A stretch of 6,151 nucleotides of DNA from Opitutaceae bacterium (GCA_005786775.1 SYDD01000134.1:1-6151); one strand, 5' to 3'. Positions 1 through 6,151 are shown, counted from the stretch's first letter. Notes: generated by a model not told the origin, from the sequence alone. Program-made: numbers and translations.

Positions 1-4
1 CCCG

Positions 5-1027
5 ATGAACTGGTACCGTCACTATCCAGGATTCGCGATCGGCCTCACGCTCTGCGGGCTGGTCGCCGCGGGCGAGATCGCGTTGGGCGTGGAGCGATGG
101 ATGGCCGCCCGGACGGAGTCGACTCGGCTGCAGCAGCGCCGAGCGGAGCTCGAGGGAGTGGGACAGTTGAATCCTGCACCCACCCGCGAGGTGGCGGCCG
201 CGATCGAGGCTGATCTCGCCCGCGCGCAGGGCGCATTGGCGTCGATGAAAGCGGAACTTTCCGGCCAGCCAGCCGCGACCGAGAAGCTGCGCGCGGCCAA
301 GGTGCCGGCCGCGCGAACGGACGCCTTCTTTGATCTCGCGACCTACGTGGAGCGAGTGAAGGAGGCGGCTGCCAAGGCCGGGGTGCAGCTGCGGCCCGAG
401 GCGGCCCGGGCCGGCTTCGCGCAGTACGCCAACGAGGGTCCCGAGACCGACCGCATCGAGCCGGTCTTCCGGCAACGCCAACTGGCCGAGCACCTGATGA
501 ATCTCCTGCTGGATGCCCGTCCGGAGGCGATCGTCGCGGTCCGGAGGGAGCGCCCGCGCACCAAGGCTGAGCGAGAGGCCGAGGCCCAGGCGATCGCCAA
601 CGGCCAGCCCCCGCCGGCCCCGGAGGGCGGCGATGGTCCTGACTTTTTCGCGCTGGACCCCCGGGGCAGCGCGCGGGTCCCCGGTTTTGTGGAGACCAGC
701 GCCTTCCGTCTGACCTTTCAGGGCGAGACTGCCGCCCTCCGTCAGTTCCTCAACCGCCTCGCCGCGTTCGAACTCCCGTTTGTGGTTCGTGAGATCGAAG
801 TGGAACCGGTGAGCGCTGAGGATGCCGCGGTGGATGCCCCCGCGCCGGTGGTTGCACCTCCCATCGTGGCGCCAGCGACCCGCGAGGTGACCCTAGCTGC
901 GGCCAAGGGCCCCGTGCAAACCCCGCTGGTGCCCCGATCAGCCTCCCGTTTCACCGTTACGGTGGAACACCTCGAGCTCCTTGCCGCGCCGCCTGCCGAG
1001 GGCGGCGCGGAGGCGACCAACCCCTGA
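5..1027 (+). CDS. Amuc_1100 family pilus-like inner-membrane protein (PilO/PilN-like role)
   Basis: The 340-residue protein has a short polar N-terminus, one hydrophobic segment at about residues 9-28, and a charged Ala/Glu/Arg/Gln-rich stretch at about 33-95 likely to be a periplasmic coiled coil. This is the topology of alignment-complex proteins such as PilN and PilO. A first alpha/beta block spans about 106-180, starting with DAFFDLATYVERVKEAA. A Pro-rich linker follows at about 190-225, then a second block with FRLTFQGETAALRQFLNRL from residue 234. A Pro/Ala-rich loop (about 272-310) leads to a last strand, FTVTVEHLELL (316-326). The FQG-x-x-x-x-L element, the Pro/Ala loop and the closing strand match my memory of Akkermansia Amuc_1100, which is about 317 residues long. 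Gene order supports the call. Only four bases precede the ATG, so a start further upstream cannot be excluded, but the N-terminus looks complete. The role in pilus assembly or secretion is inferred from family and context. Confidence 0.85.
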   Translation: MNWYRHYPGFAIGLTLCGLVAAGEIALGVERWMAARTESTRLQQRRAELEGVGQLNPAPTREVAAAIEADLARAQGALASMKAELSGQPAATEKLRAAKVPAARTDAFFDLATYVERVKEAAAKAGVQLRPEAARAGFAQYANEGPETDRIEPVFRQRQLAEHLMNLLLDARPEAIVAVRRERPRTKAEREAEAQAIANGQPPPAPEGGDGPDFFALDPRGSARVPGFVETSAFRLTFQGETAALRQFLNRLAAFELPFVVREIEVEPVSAEDAAVDAPAPVVAPPIVAPATREVTLAAAKGPVQTPLVPRSASRFTVTVEHLELLAAPPAEGGAEATNP

Positions 1028-1044
1028 ACCGGTACCCCGCCCGC
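1028..1044 (+). other. 17-nt spacer between the Amuc_1100-like and Amuc_1099-like genes
   Basis: The spacer is pyrimidine-rich and lacks a GGAGG-like ribosome binding site, a promoter and a terminator hairpin. Such a short gap implies cotranscription and possibly translation by reinitiation after the upstream stop. It contains GTACCCCGCC at 1032-1041, which recurs in the next spacer. Confidence 0.6.
1032..1041 (+). repeat. Spacer motif GTACCCCGCC, copy 1
   Basis: This 10-base sequence lies four bases after the upstream stop codon and ends three bases before the next ATG. An identical copy lies at 1921-1930, also just after a stop codon. The shorter core CCCCGCC appears in the third spacer at 4723-4729. 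Function is unknown, and in GC-rich DNA a chance match is possible. Confidence 0.4.
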
Positions 1045-1917
1045 ATGGCCGCCCTCCCTAGCGAAAAGATCTACCTCGGACTCGCCCTGCTGGTCGTAGC
1101 CGGCTCTGCCGCCAGCTTTGGCACGCTCGTCCTGCGCCAGGAGCGAGCAGTTGCGGTCCCGTTACCGGCGGTACAGTTGAACGAGGAGCCCTACGCGGCG
1201 AAGGCCGTCGCGGCACCCCCCGTCAAGGTGGAAGCGTGGTCCGCCCCGGCCCCTCAGAGCCGCGGTCGGGAGTGGGTCTACGACGCGTTCTCGCCGCCCG
1301 AAATTTACTACAATAGCCGGTCGCGGCAGTTCTCGGTCAAGCCGCCCGCCAGCCTCGTCGAGGGCGACGCCGCGGAGCCATTTGGCCTCGAACTGGTCGC
1401 GGTGCGACCGGAACCGTTCCGGTTGCAGCTGATCGGCTACGTCGGCGCCGCCGGCAACTGGCGGGGCACGTTCCAGAACATGCGGACCGGGGAGGTGTTT
1501 CTCGCCGCCGCCGGTCGCCGGCTGCCGACCCTTGGTCTCACCATCCGGAGCCTCGACGTCGGAACCCAGCCCGTGGCCGTCGCCGAGAGCATGACCACCC
1601 GCCAGCGCGTGGCCTCGGCGGTGGTGCGCGACGAGCAGGCCGGGCGCGAGGTGACGCTGACGCACCGCGAGCGCGTCTTCACGGGCACCCTGTTCGCCTT
1701 CGTGGCGGCGCCCGGGCAGTCCGCCACCCGTGAAGTCCGCACTGGCGACTCCTTTAGGCTGGGTGAGGCGACCTACCGGATCGAAAAGATCGAGGCGATG
1801 CCGCCCTCGGTCGAGGTCCTCAAGGAGGCTGCGAGCCTGTCCCAACCCGATCGCCGCATTCTGCTGCCGCGCGAACCCGAGGGCCCCGAGGAGGGGACCC
1901 CCGCGCCTACTTCCTGA
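1045..1917 (+). CDS. Amuc_1099 family pilus-like system protein (PilP/GspC-like)
   Basis: The 290-residue protein has a single N-terminal membrane segment at about residues 8-28 (IYLGLALLVVAGSAASFGTL) after a short cytoplasmic stub, and the rest should lie in the periplasm. A Pro/Ala-rich spacer leads to a conserved-looking block, REWVYDAFSPPEIYYN, with Trp77 and Pro84-Pro85; I associate this block with the Amuc_1099 family. A beta-rich module follows (about 125-172: FRLQLIGYVG, then G157, G164 and I167). A second module at about 203-250 has RTGDSFRLGEATYRIEKIE from residue 232. Both resemble the small beta domains by which PilP and GspC contact secretins. The charged, Pro-rich tail (about 270-290) is probably disordered. 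The gene sits between the Amuc_1100-like and secretin genes, where a linker between inner-membrane complex and secretin would fit. ATG 1045 is chosen because it directly precedes the membrane segment; no Shine-Dalgarno supports it. The family call is fairly firm and the PilP analogy is inference. Confidence 0.78.
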   Translation: MAALPSEKIYLGLALLVVAGSAASFGTLVLRQERAVAVPLPAVQLNEEPYAAKAVAAPPVKVEAWSAPAPQSRGREWVYDAFSPPEIYYNSRSRQFSVKPPASLVEGDAAEPFGLELVAVRPEPFRLQLIGYVGAAGNWRGTFQNMRTGEVFLAAAGRRLPTLGLTIRSLDVGTQPVAVAESMTTRQRVASAVVRDEQAGREVTLTHRERVFTGTLFAFVAAPGQSATREVRTGDSFRLGEATYRIEKIEAMPPSVEVLKEAASLSQPDRRILLPREPEGPEEGTPAPTS

Positions 1918-1946
1918 CCCGTACCCCGCCGACCCTTTCCTTTGCA
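1918..1946 (+). other. 29-nt spacer before the secretin gene
   Basis: This is the longest gap between genes in the window. It is C/T-rich, with a CCCTTTCCTTT tract just upstream of the ATG, and has no purine-rich ribosome binding site, hairpin or recognisable promoter. It starts with CCC followed by the repeated GTACCCCGCC motif. Confidence 0.6.
1921..1930 (+). repeat. Spacer motif GTACCCCGCC, copy 2
   Basis: Identical to 1032-1041 and likewise placed within a few bases of the preceding stop codon (TGA-CCC-GTACCCCGCC here, TGA-ACCG-GTACCCCGCC in copy 1). The distance to the next ATG differs (16 versus 3 bases), so the motif is placed relative to the stop rather than the start. Confidence 0.4.
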
Positions 1947-4718
1947 ATGAATACCCGCCCCGTCCCCGTGTCCCTGTTCGTCGCGCTGGCCGCCGCCCTC
2001 TGCTGCTCGGCCCCTGTCGCGCGCGACCTCCGGGCGCAAACCCCCACGGACACCAAGATCCGCCTGATGGCCGAGGCGCTGCGCGCGCGTGACGCGGGAG
2101 ATCTGGCGGCCGCCCAAGAGGCACTCACGCGGCTGGCGGCGCTCAGCCCGGACGATCGCGCGGTGCAGCGTCTCCGCGCCGAGGTCGAGGCGCAGGCTCG
2201 CGCCCGGCCCGCGGCCGCCGCCGTTGCGGCGGCGCCCGCCCGTCCGGCTCCCGCGATGGTCGAGGTGCGCATCCCGGACCCGGCCCAGCCGCCGGCCCCT
2301 TCCGCCCCCAGCCCGGAGCAGGAGGCGGAGGCCCTCGCCCGCGCTGAGACCGTCCGGCTCGAGGGACTCGTCGCCACCGCCCAGACCCAGCTTTCCACCG
2401 CCCGCACTCAGGCCCGGGGTGGTCGCTACGAGGAGGCCATCACCACCGTGGATGCCGCGCTCGCGGCCCTCCCGGCCAACCCGGTCACCCAGAAGGTTGC
2501 CGGCGACCTGCGGGCCGAGAAGGCGTCCGCGCTCCTCGACCGGGCCCAGGCCCTGGTCCGCGGCGGGGACATCGCCGGGGCCCGCGCCGCGATGATTGCG
2601 CACGACCAGCTGGCCAGCCCGAACGCCCGTGCCGCCGGGATCGAGCGCCAGATCGCCCGCGCCGAGACGCGCCCGCTGGCCGCCGGGGTCGATCCCGCTT
2701 TCATCTCCGACCGTGCCGCCACCGCGCAGCTGATCGCCAAGGGTCGCGCCCAATACGTCGCGGGCGACCTCGACGGGGCGCAGGAGACCTTCCGCGGCAT
2801 CGAGGCGCAGGAGCCCGACAACACGGTCGCGAAGGGTTTTCTCCTCCGTATCGCCGAGGAGAAGACCGAAATGGGTGCGCTGAACCGCGAGAAGACCCGC
2901 GCCCAGCTGCTCGAGGAAGTCGCCAAGAGCTGGCAGCGTCCCGGGATTTACCAGGAGCGCCCCCGCGAGGCCGATCGTGCTGCCGCGGTCGGACCACTCG
3001 CCCAGAAGTTGTCCCAGATCACCTTGCCCGCAGTCAGCTGGACGCGGGCGCCGATCGGCGATGTGGTCGCTGCTCTGAGCGCGATCTCCGAGGAGTTCGA
3101 TAATTCCGGCGCCCCGGGGACCAAGGGCGTCAACGTAGTCCTGATCGACACCAGCAACAAGAACCCGCTCGTCACGCTCACCCTACGCAACGCCACCCTG
3201 AAGCGCGTCCTCGACTTCGTCACGGAGGCTGTCGGGTATCAGTATGAGGTGCAGGCCGACGCCGTGGTAGTCCGCCCGGGTGGCGAGACGACGACGCTCG
3301 AGACCCAGTTTTTCCCGGTCACCCGCGCCACCGTGCTCCGGATGACCGGCATCACCAGTGCGGCCTCCGCCACCGCGTCTCGCGAGGGTGGGGCGGCGGG
3401 CGAGGCCGAGTCCGCGGCGCCCGGCGGCGAGGCCGCGGCCATGAAGGCCTTCTTGCAGCAGGCCGGCGTCAGCTTCACGGTCGAGGGCAGCTCGCTTGCC
3501 TATGACGGCTCGGCGATCCTCGTCACCCAGACCGCGCGCAACAACGAGCGCATCCGCAACATCCTCGCGCGCTACAACGACGTACGCCAGGTCGAGATCG
3601 AGGCCAAGTTCATGGAGGTGCAGGAGGGCGCGCTCGAGGAGCTCGGCGTAACCTGGAACCTCAATCGCCGCGGTATCGCCCGGGTCAACCCCTCCACGGG
3701 TGCGCCCGTGCTCGACGTGAACGGTCGCCAGATCTTCGACCCGCAGGAGACCTACACCAGCGCCGGGGTCACCCGTCCGCTAGTCGGCGCCTTCCCAAGC
3801 ACCTCGAACGCCAACGCGCTCGTCATCAAGGATCCCGCGATCTCTCTGTCGGAAACAGATCCGAATCAGACCCAAGGTCAGCTGCGGGTTCCAGTTTCGC
3901 CGACCGGCGTCCCCGGCAGCGTACAGTTGGCGGCGACGGCCAACGCTCTCGCCAACATCGTGGGCTTCGTGGGGGAGTTTGATGTGAGCGCGGCGGTCCG
4001 CGCCCTTTCGCAGAAGCAGGGTACGGATCTGCTCAGCTCGCCCAAGCTGACGGTGCTCTCAGGCAACCCGGCCAACATCACGGTCGCACAAGAGCTGCGT
4101 TACCCGCAGAGCTACGGTGAAATCCAGAGCCAAGTTGGTACGGGTGCGGTCGCCGGCGGCGCGGCCGGCGTTACGATCACCGCCGGTACACCGCAGGAAT
4201 TCACCGCGCGCAACGTCGGCGTGGAACTGAAGGTCACGCCGACCGTCGAGGAGGATGATTACAGCATCAGTCTCGACCTTAATCCCCGCGTCACCGAATT
4301 TGAGGGCTTCGTGGAGTACGGCGGCCCCAGCGTGGCCATTTCCGGCACCACCACCGTCACGGTCCCGCCCGGTTTCTACCAGCCGATCTTCTCCGTGCGC
4401 GACATCTCGACCAAGGTGACGATCTGGGACGGGGCGACGCTCGTGATGGGCGGCCTGACCCGCGAGGAGGTGAAAAAGGTCAACGACAAGATCCCGTTCT
4501 TCGGGGACCTCCCGCTGGTCGGCCGGCTCTTCCGGTCGAAGGGCGAGAGCGCCCAGAAGCGCAACCTGCTCATCTTCGTGACGGCCAATCTGGTCAGCCC
4601 GGGCGGTTCGCCCAAGAAGCAGAACCTCAAGAGCACGCCCGCGAACTCGCTCTTCCAGAATCCGACGATCGTCACCCCGGCCAGCGCCGAGCCGCGCACC
4701 CGCAGCAGCGCGAAGTAA
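1947..4718 (+). CDS. Amuc_1098 family type IV pilus/type II secretion-like outer-membrane secretin
   Basis: The 923-residue protein starts with a signal peptide (hydrophobic core at about 9-25, cleavage probably between 25 and 32). The N-terminal half is mostly helical, with TPR-like hairpins at about 38-72, 149-183, 190-225 and 262-297 (for example YVAGDLDGAQETF) and an Ala/Pro-rich linker at about 81-125. An N0/STN-like domain follows at about 350-446 (VNVVLIDTS from 395). One secretin N-domain spans about 452-547, interrupted by an Ala/Gly/Glu-rich insert at 471-498. The secretin barrel runs from QVEIEAKFMEV (548) to about 885. It shows LSSPKL (696-701), VGVELKVTP (from 757) and the diagnostic IPFFGDLPLVGRLF (849-862), followed by NLLIFVTANLV (873-883). 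A basic, Ser/Pro-rich tail of about 38 residues could be the site for a pilotin or partner. The protein should form a multimeric gated pore in the outer membrane. The secretin call is near certain. The Amuc_1098 assignment rests on the TPR-like N-terminus and gene order. It differs from classical PilQ in showing no obvious AMIN domains. Confidence 0.95.
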   Translation: MNTRPVPVSLFVALAAALCCSAPVARDLRAQTPTDTKIRLMAEALRARDAGDLAAAQEALTRLAALSPDDRAVQRLRAEVEAQARARPAAAAVAAAPARPAPAMVEVRIPDPAQPPAPSAPSPEQEAEALARAETVRLEGLVATAQTQLSTARTQARGGRYEEAITTVDAALAALPANPVTQKVAGDLRAEKASALLDRAQALVRGGDIAGARAAMIAHDQLASPNARAAGIERQIARAETRPLAAGVDPAFISDRAATAQLIAKGRAQYVAGDLDGAQETFRGIEAQEPDNTVAKGFLLRIAEEKTEMGALNREKTRAQLLEEVAKSWQRPGIYQERPREADRAAAVGPLAQKLSQITLPAVSWTRAPIGDVVAALSAISEEFDNSGAPGTKGVNVVLIDTSNKNPLVTLTLRNATLKRVLDFVTEAVGYQYEVQADAVVVRPGGETTTLETQFFPVTRATVLRMTGITSAASATASREGGAAGEAESAAPGGEAAAMKAFLQQAGVSFTVEGSSLAYDGSAILVTQTARNNERIRNILARYNDVRQVEIEAKFMEVQEGALEELGVTWNLNRRGIARVNPSTGAPVLDVNGRQIFDPQETYTSAGVTRPLVGAFPSTSNANALVIKDPAISLSETDPNQTQGQLRVPVSPTGVPGSVQLAATANALANIVGFVGEFDVSAAVRALSQKQGTDLLSSPKLTVLSGNPANITVAQELRYPQSYGEIQSQVGTGAVAGGAAGVTITAGTPQEFTARNVGVELKVTPTVEEDDYSISLDLNPRVTEFEGFVEYGGPSVAISGTTTVTVPPGFYQPIFSVRDISTKVTIWDGATLVMGGLTREEVKKVNDKIPFFGDLPLVGRLFRSKGESAQKRNLLIFVTANLVSPGGSPKKQNLKSTPANSLFQNPTIVTPASAEPRTRSSAK

Positions 4719-4736
4719 CCCGCCCCGCCGCCCGCC
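4719..4736 (+). other. 18-nt spacer between the secretin and Ig-repeat genes
   Basis: Consists only of C and G, mostly C, with no purine-rich ribosome binding site and no terminator hairpin after the secretin stop. It includes CCCCGCC at 4723-4729, the core of the motif in the two earlier spacers. The short gap argues that the Ig-repeat gene is cotranscribed with the secretin. Confidence 0.55.
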
Positions 4737-6151
4737 ATGCCTCCCTCCTTTCGCCGCGTCTCGTCGGTGCTGGCCGCCCTCGCTGGCCTGGCCGCCGTTC
4801 CCGGTGCGCTCGGCACGCCGACGATCTCCTTCACGCCCGGCGCGTTCCCCGCCACGGGGTCCCCCGCCGGCGTGGTCAGCACCCCGGCCGGGCTCGTGAT
4901 CAGCGTGAATGCCACGCCCACCGCCAGCGCCTCCATCGTCTCGGTGGTCGTCTCCGTCAACGGGACCAACATCGGCACCGCGACGGGTTCCTCACCCTTC
5001 ACCGTGCCCTGGTTCCCGAGCGTGGCCGGCACCTACACGATTTCCGCGACCGTCACCGACACCTCCGCTAACACCACGGGTGCGGCTGCCTCGGTGAACA
5101 ACGCGACCGCCTCCAGCGTCGTCACCCTTGCCGCCGCCCGCTCCGCTCAGGTTCTCGCGCCGGCGGCCAACGGTTCGCTGGTGCTAGGCTCGCGAGTTTT
5201 CCTGCGCTCTACCGCCGCCTTATCGGACGGCGTGGTGCAGCGTGTGGACTTTGTCGTGGACGCCGGCACGGCCAGCGAGGCGATCCTCGCCACCGCGACG
5301 CAGCCGCCCTTCAACGCCTCCTATCTGGTGAGCGGTCTAGCCCCGGGGGCCCACACCTTGACCGCCCGTGCGACCGCCAACACGGGTGGTGGAGCGGCGG
5401 TCTTTGATTCGCCCGCGGCCGCCTTCAACGTCGTGTCTGCGGTCGGCGTTCCGCCCACGGTCACCCTCACCGCCCCAGCCGCCGGATCATTCCTCGCCAC
5501 CAGCACCGCCGTAACACTAACGGCCTCTGCGACCGATGCGGATGGATATATCCCGAGTTCGGCTGGCGGCGGCGTCACCTTCTTCGCCGATGGTGAGCCG
5601 GTCGGCACTGATCTCACCGCACCTTACTCGGTTACTTGGACGCCCACGGTGGCCAAGAGCTATTCCCTCGTCGCGCAGGCGGTGGACGACCGCGGCAACA
5701 TCGGACAATCGACCTCCGTGTCGGTCAGTGCCGTTGCGTCGTTACCGACGGTCACCGTTTCGGCTCCGACCGCCGCCACCATCGGTACTGCCGCTACGCT
5801 CACGGCGACCGCCTCCGGCAGCACGGGCGCCACGGTAACGCAGGTGCAGTTTCTCCTGAACGGCGCGCCGCTGGGTGCGCCGATCGCCGCGCCCCCCTTT
5901 AGCGTAGTCTGGACCCCGGCCGTGCTCGGCAACAATACGCTGTCCGCCCAAGTTACGGATTCGGCTGGGGTCACTGCCCTCGCTCCTGCGGCGACCGTTG
6001 CCGTATCGAGCGCGAGTGGGACTGCGGTGAGCCTGCTTTCCCCGGTCAACGGCGCGACCCTGCCGCAGGGTTCGCAGTTGTTTCTGCGCGCGACGGCTAC
6101 GATCGCCGGGAGCATCGTAAGCCGGGTAGATTACTATCTAGACGGCGTCCC
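4737..6151 (+). CDS. Secreted protein with tandem Ig-like domains, 3' end outside the window
   Basis: From ATG 4737 the frame stays open to the window edge, giving 471 full codons without a stop. The start is supported by a clear signal peptide: Arg6-Arg7, a hydrophobic core at about 11-22, and likely cleavage after ALG at residue 26. The mature part is Thr/Ala/Val/Ser-rich, contains no cysteine, and consists of repeated beta-sandwich-like units of about 90-105 residues at roughly 27-122, 131-233, 238-333, 335-425 and 427 onward (cut). Units 1, 3 and 4 share a pattern of V-x-F/V-x-x-x-G-x-x-[IVL]-G, then PF/PY-x-V-x-W (Trp92, Trp301, Trp392), ending in Y/N-x-[IL]-x-A-x-[VA]-x-D. This is typical of bacterial Ig-like domains that follow large secreted verrucomicrobial proteins. 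Units 2 and 5 form a different subtype. It probably acts outside the cytoplasm, on the cell surface or exported, perhaps in adhesion. No catalytic domain is seen in the visible part, and function and total length are unknown. Confidence 0.88.
   Translation, partial: MPPSFRRVSSVLAALAGLAAVPGALGTPTISFTPGAFPATGSPAGVVSTPAGLVISVNATPTASASIVSVVVSVNGTNIGTATGSSPFTVPWFPSVAGTYTISATVTDTSANTTGAAASVNNATASSVVTLAAARSAQVLAPAANGSLVLGSRVFLRSTAALSDGVVQRVDFVVDAGTASEAILATATQPPFNASYLVSGLAPGAHTLTARATANTGGGAAVFDSPAAAFNVVSAVGVPPTVTLTAPAAGSFLATSTAVTLTASATDADGYIPSSAGGGVTFFADGEPVGTDLTAPYSVTWTPTVAKSYSLVAQAVDDRGNIGQSTSVSVSAVASLPTVTVSAPTAATIGTAATLTATASGSTGATVTQVQFLLNGAPLGAPIAAPPFSVVWTPAVLGNNTLSAQVTDSAGVTALAPAATVAVSSASGTAVSLLSPVNGATLPQGSQLFLRATATIAGSIVSRVDYYLDGV

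Noticed and set aside
12..17. GGTACC palindrome near the start, also at 1031-1036
   Set aside because: A six-base palindrome expected by chance; the first copy is inside coding sequence and nothing pairs the two.
513..713. Short plus-strand open frame inside the first gene
   Set aside because: Arg/Ser/Pro-rich out-of-frame translation within a well-supported coding region.
1947..2039. Possible lipoprotein signal at Cys19-Cys20 of the secretin
   Set aside because: The residues before the cysteines (AAAL-C-C) do not fit a lipobox, which needs a small residue directly before Cys. An ordinary signal peptide fits better.
1162..2124. Long open frame on the minus strand (320 codons) across the Amuc_1099-like gene and the start of the secretin gene
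   Set aside because: Gly/Arg/Pro-rich translation with no recognisable domain. It overlaps two well-supported genes, and such antisense frames are common in GC-rich DNA.
1773..2753. Long open frame on the minus strand (326 codons) opposite the secretin N-terminal half
   Set aside because: Low-complexity Gly/Arg-rich product, a mirror of the Ala/Pro-rich coding strand. No start context or family signal.
4737..4814. Twin-arginine export signal in the Ig-repeat protein (Arg6-Arg7)
   Set aside because: The residues after the arginines (VSS) do not match the R-R-x-F-L-K type consensus. A Sec signal peptide explains the N-terminus.
4376..5032. Minus-strand open frame spanning the secretin end and the Ig gene start
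   Set aside because: It crosses the boundary of two convincing plus-strand genes, and its product shows no signal peptide, membrane segment or motif.

Overview
The window is GC-rich (by eye in the high sixties percent G+C) and reads entirely on the + strand: three complete genes followed by a fourth that runs off the right edge. The gene content and order match the Amuc_1100, Amuc_1099 and Amuc_1098 families of the pilus-like locus first named in Akkermansia. This points to the phylum Verrucomicrobiota. The high GC, the Ala/Pro-rich style and the large Ig-repeat protein suggest the Opitutaceae side of the phylum rather than Akkermansia itself. The family assignments rest on my recognition of conserved blocks; no search was run.

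Layout: 5-1027 encodes a single-pass inner-membrane protein of the Amuc_1100 family (PilO/PilN-like role inferred). 1045-1917 encodes a single-pass, PilP/GspC-like periplasmic protein of the Amuc_1099 family. 1947-4718 encodes an outer-membrane secretin of the Amuc_1098 family with an unusual TPR-like N-terminal half. 4737 to the window end encodes a secreted protein made of tandem Ig-like domains, with at least 471 codons and no stop. Spacers are 17, 29 and 18 nt. None contains an obvious promoter, terminator or Shine-Dalgarno sequence, so the four genes look like one operon whose promoter lies left of the window. The PilM-like (Amuc_1101) and Amuc_1102 genes would be expected just upstream.

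Working model (inference): the first two proteins form an inner-membrane alignment complex that docks in the periplasm onto the secretin. The secretin forms the outer-membrane gate for a type IV pilus or type II secretion-like machine. The Ig-repeat protein, encoded directly behind the secretin and carrying its own signal peptide, is a candidate exported or surface-displayed partner of the machine. It is the least explained part of the window.

No RNA genes, CRISPR arrays, insertion sequences or origins were seen. There is no gene-free stretch longer than 29 bases.
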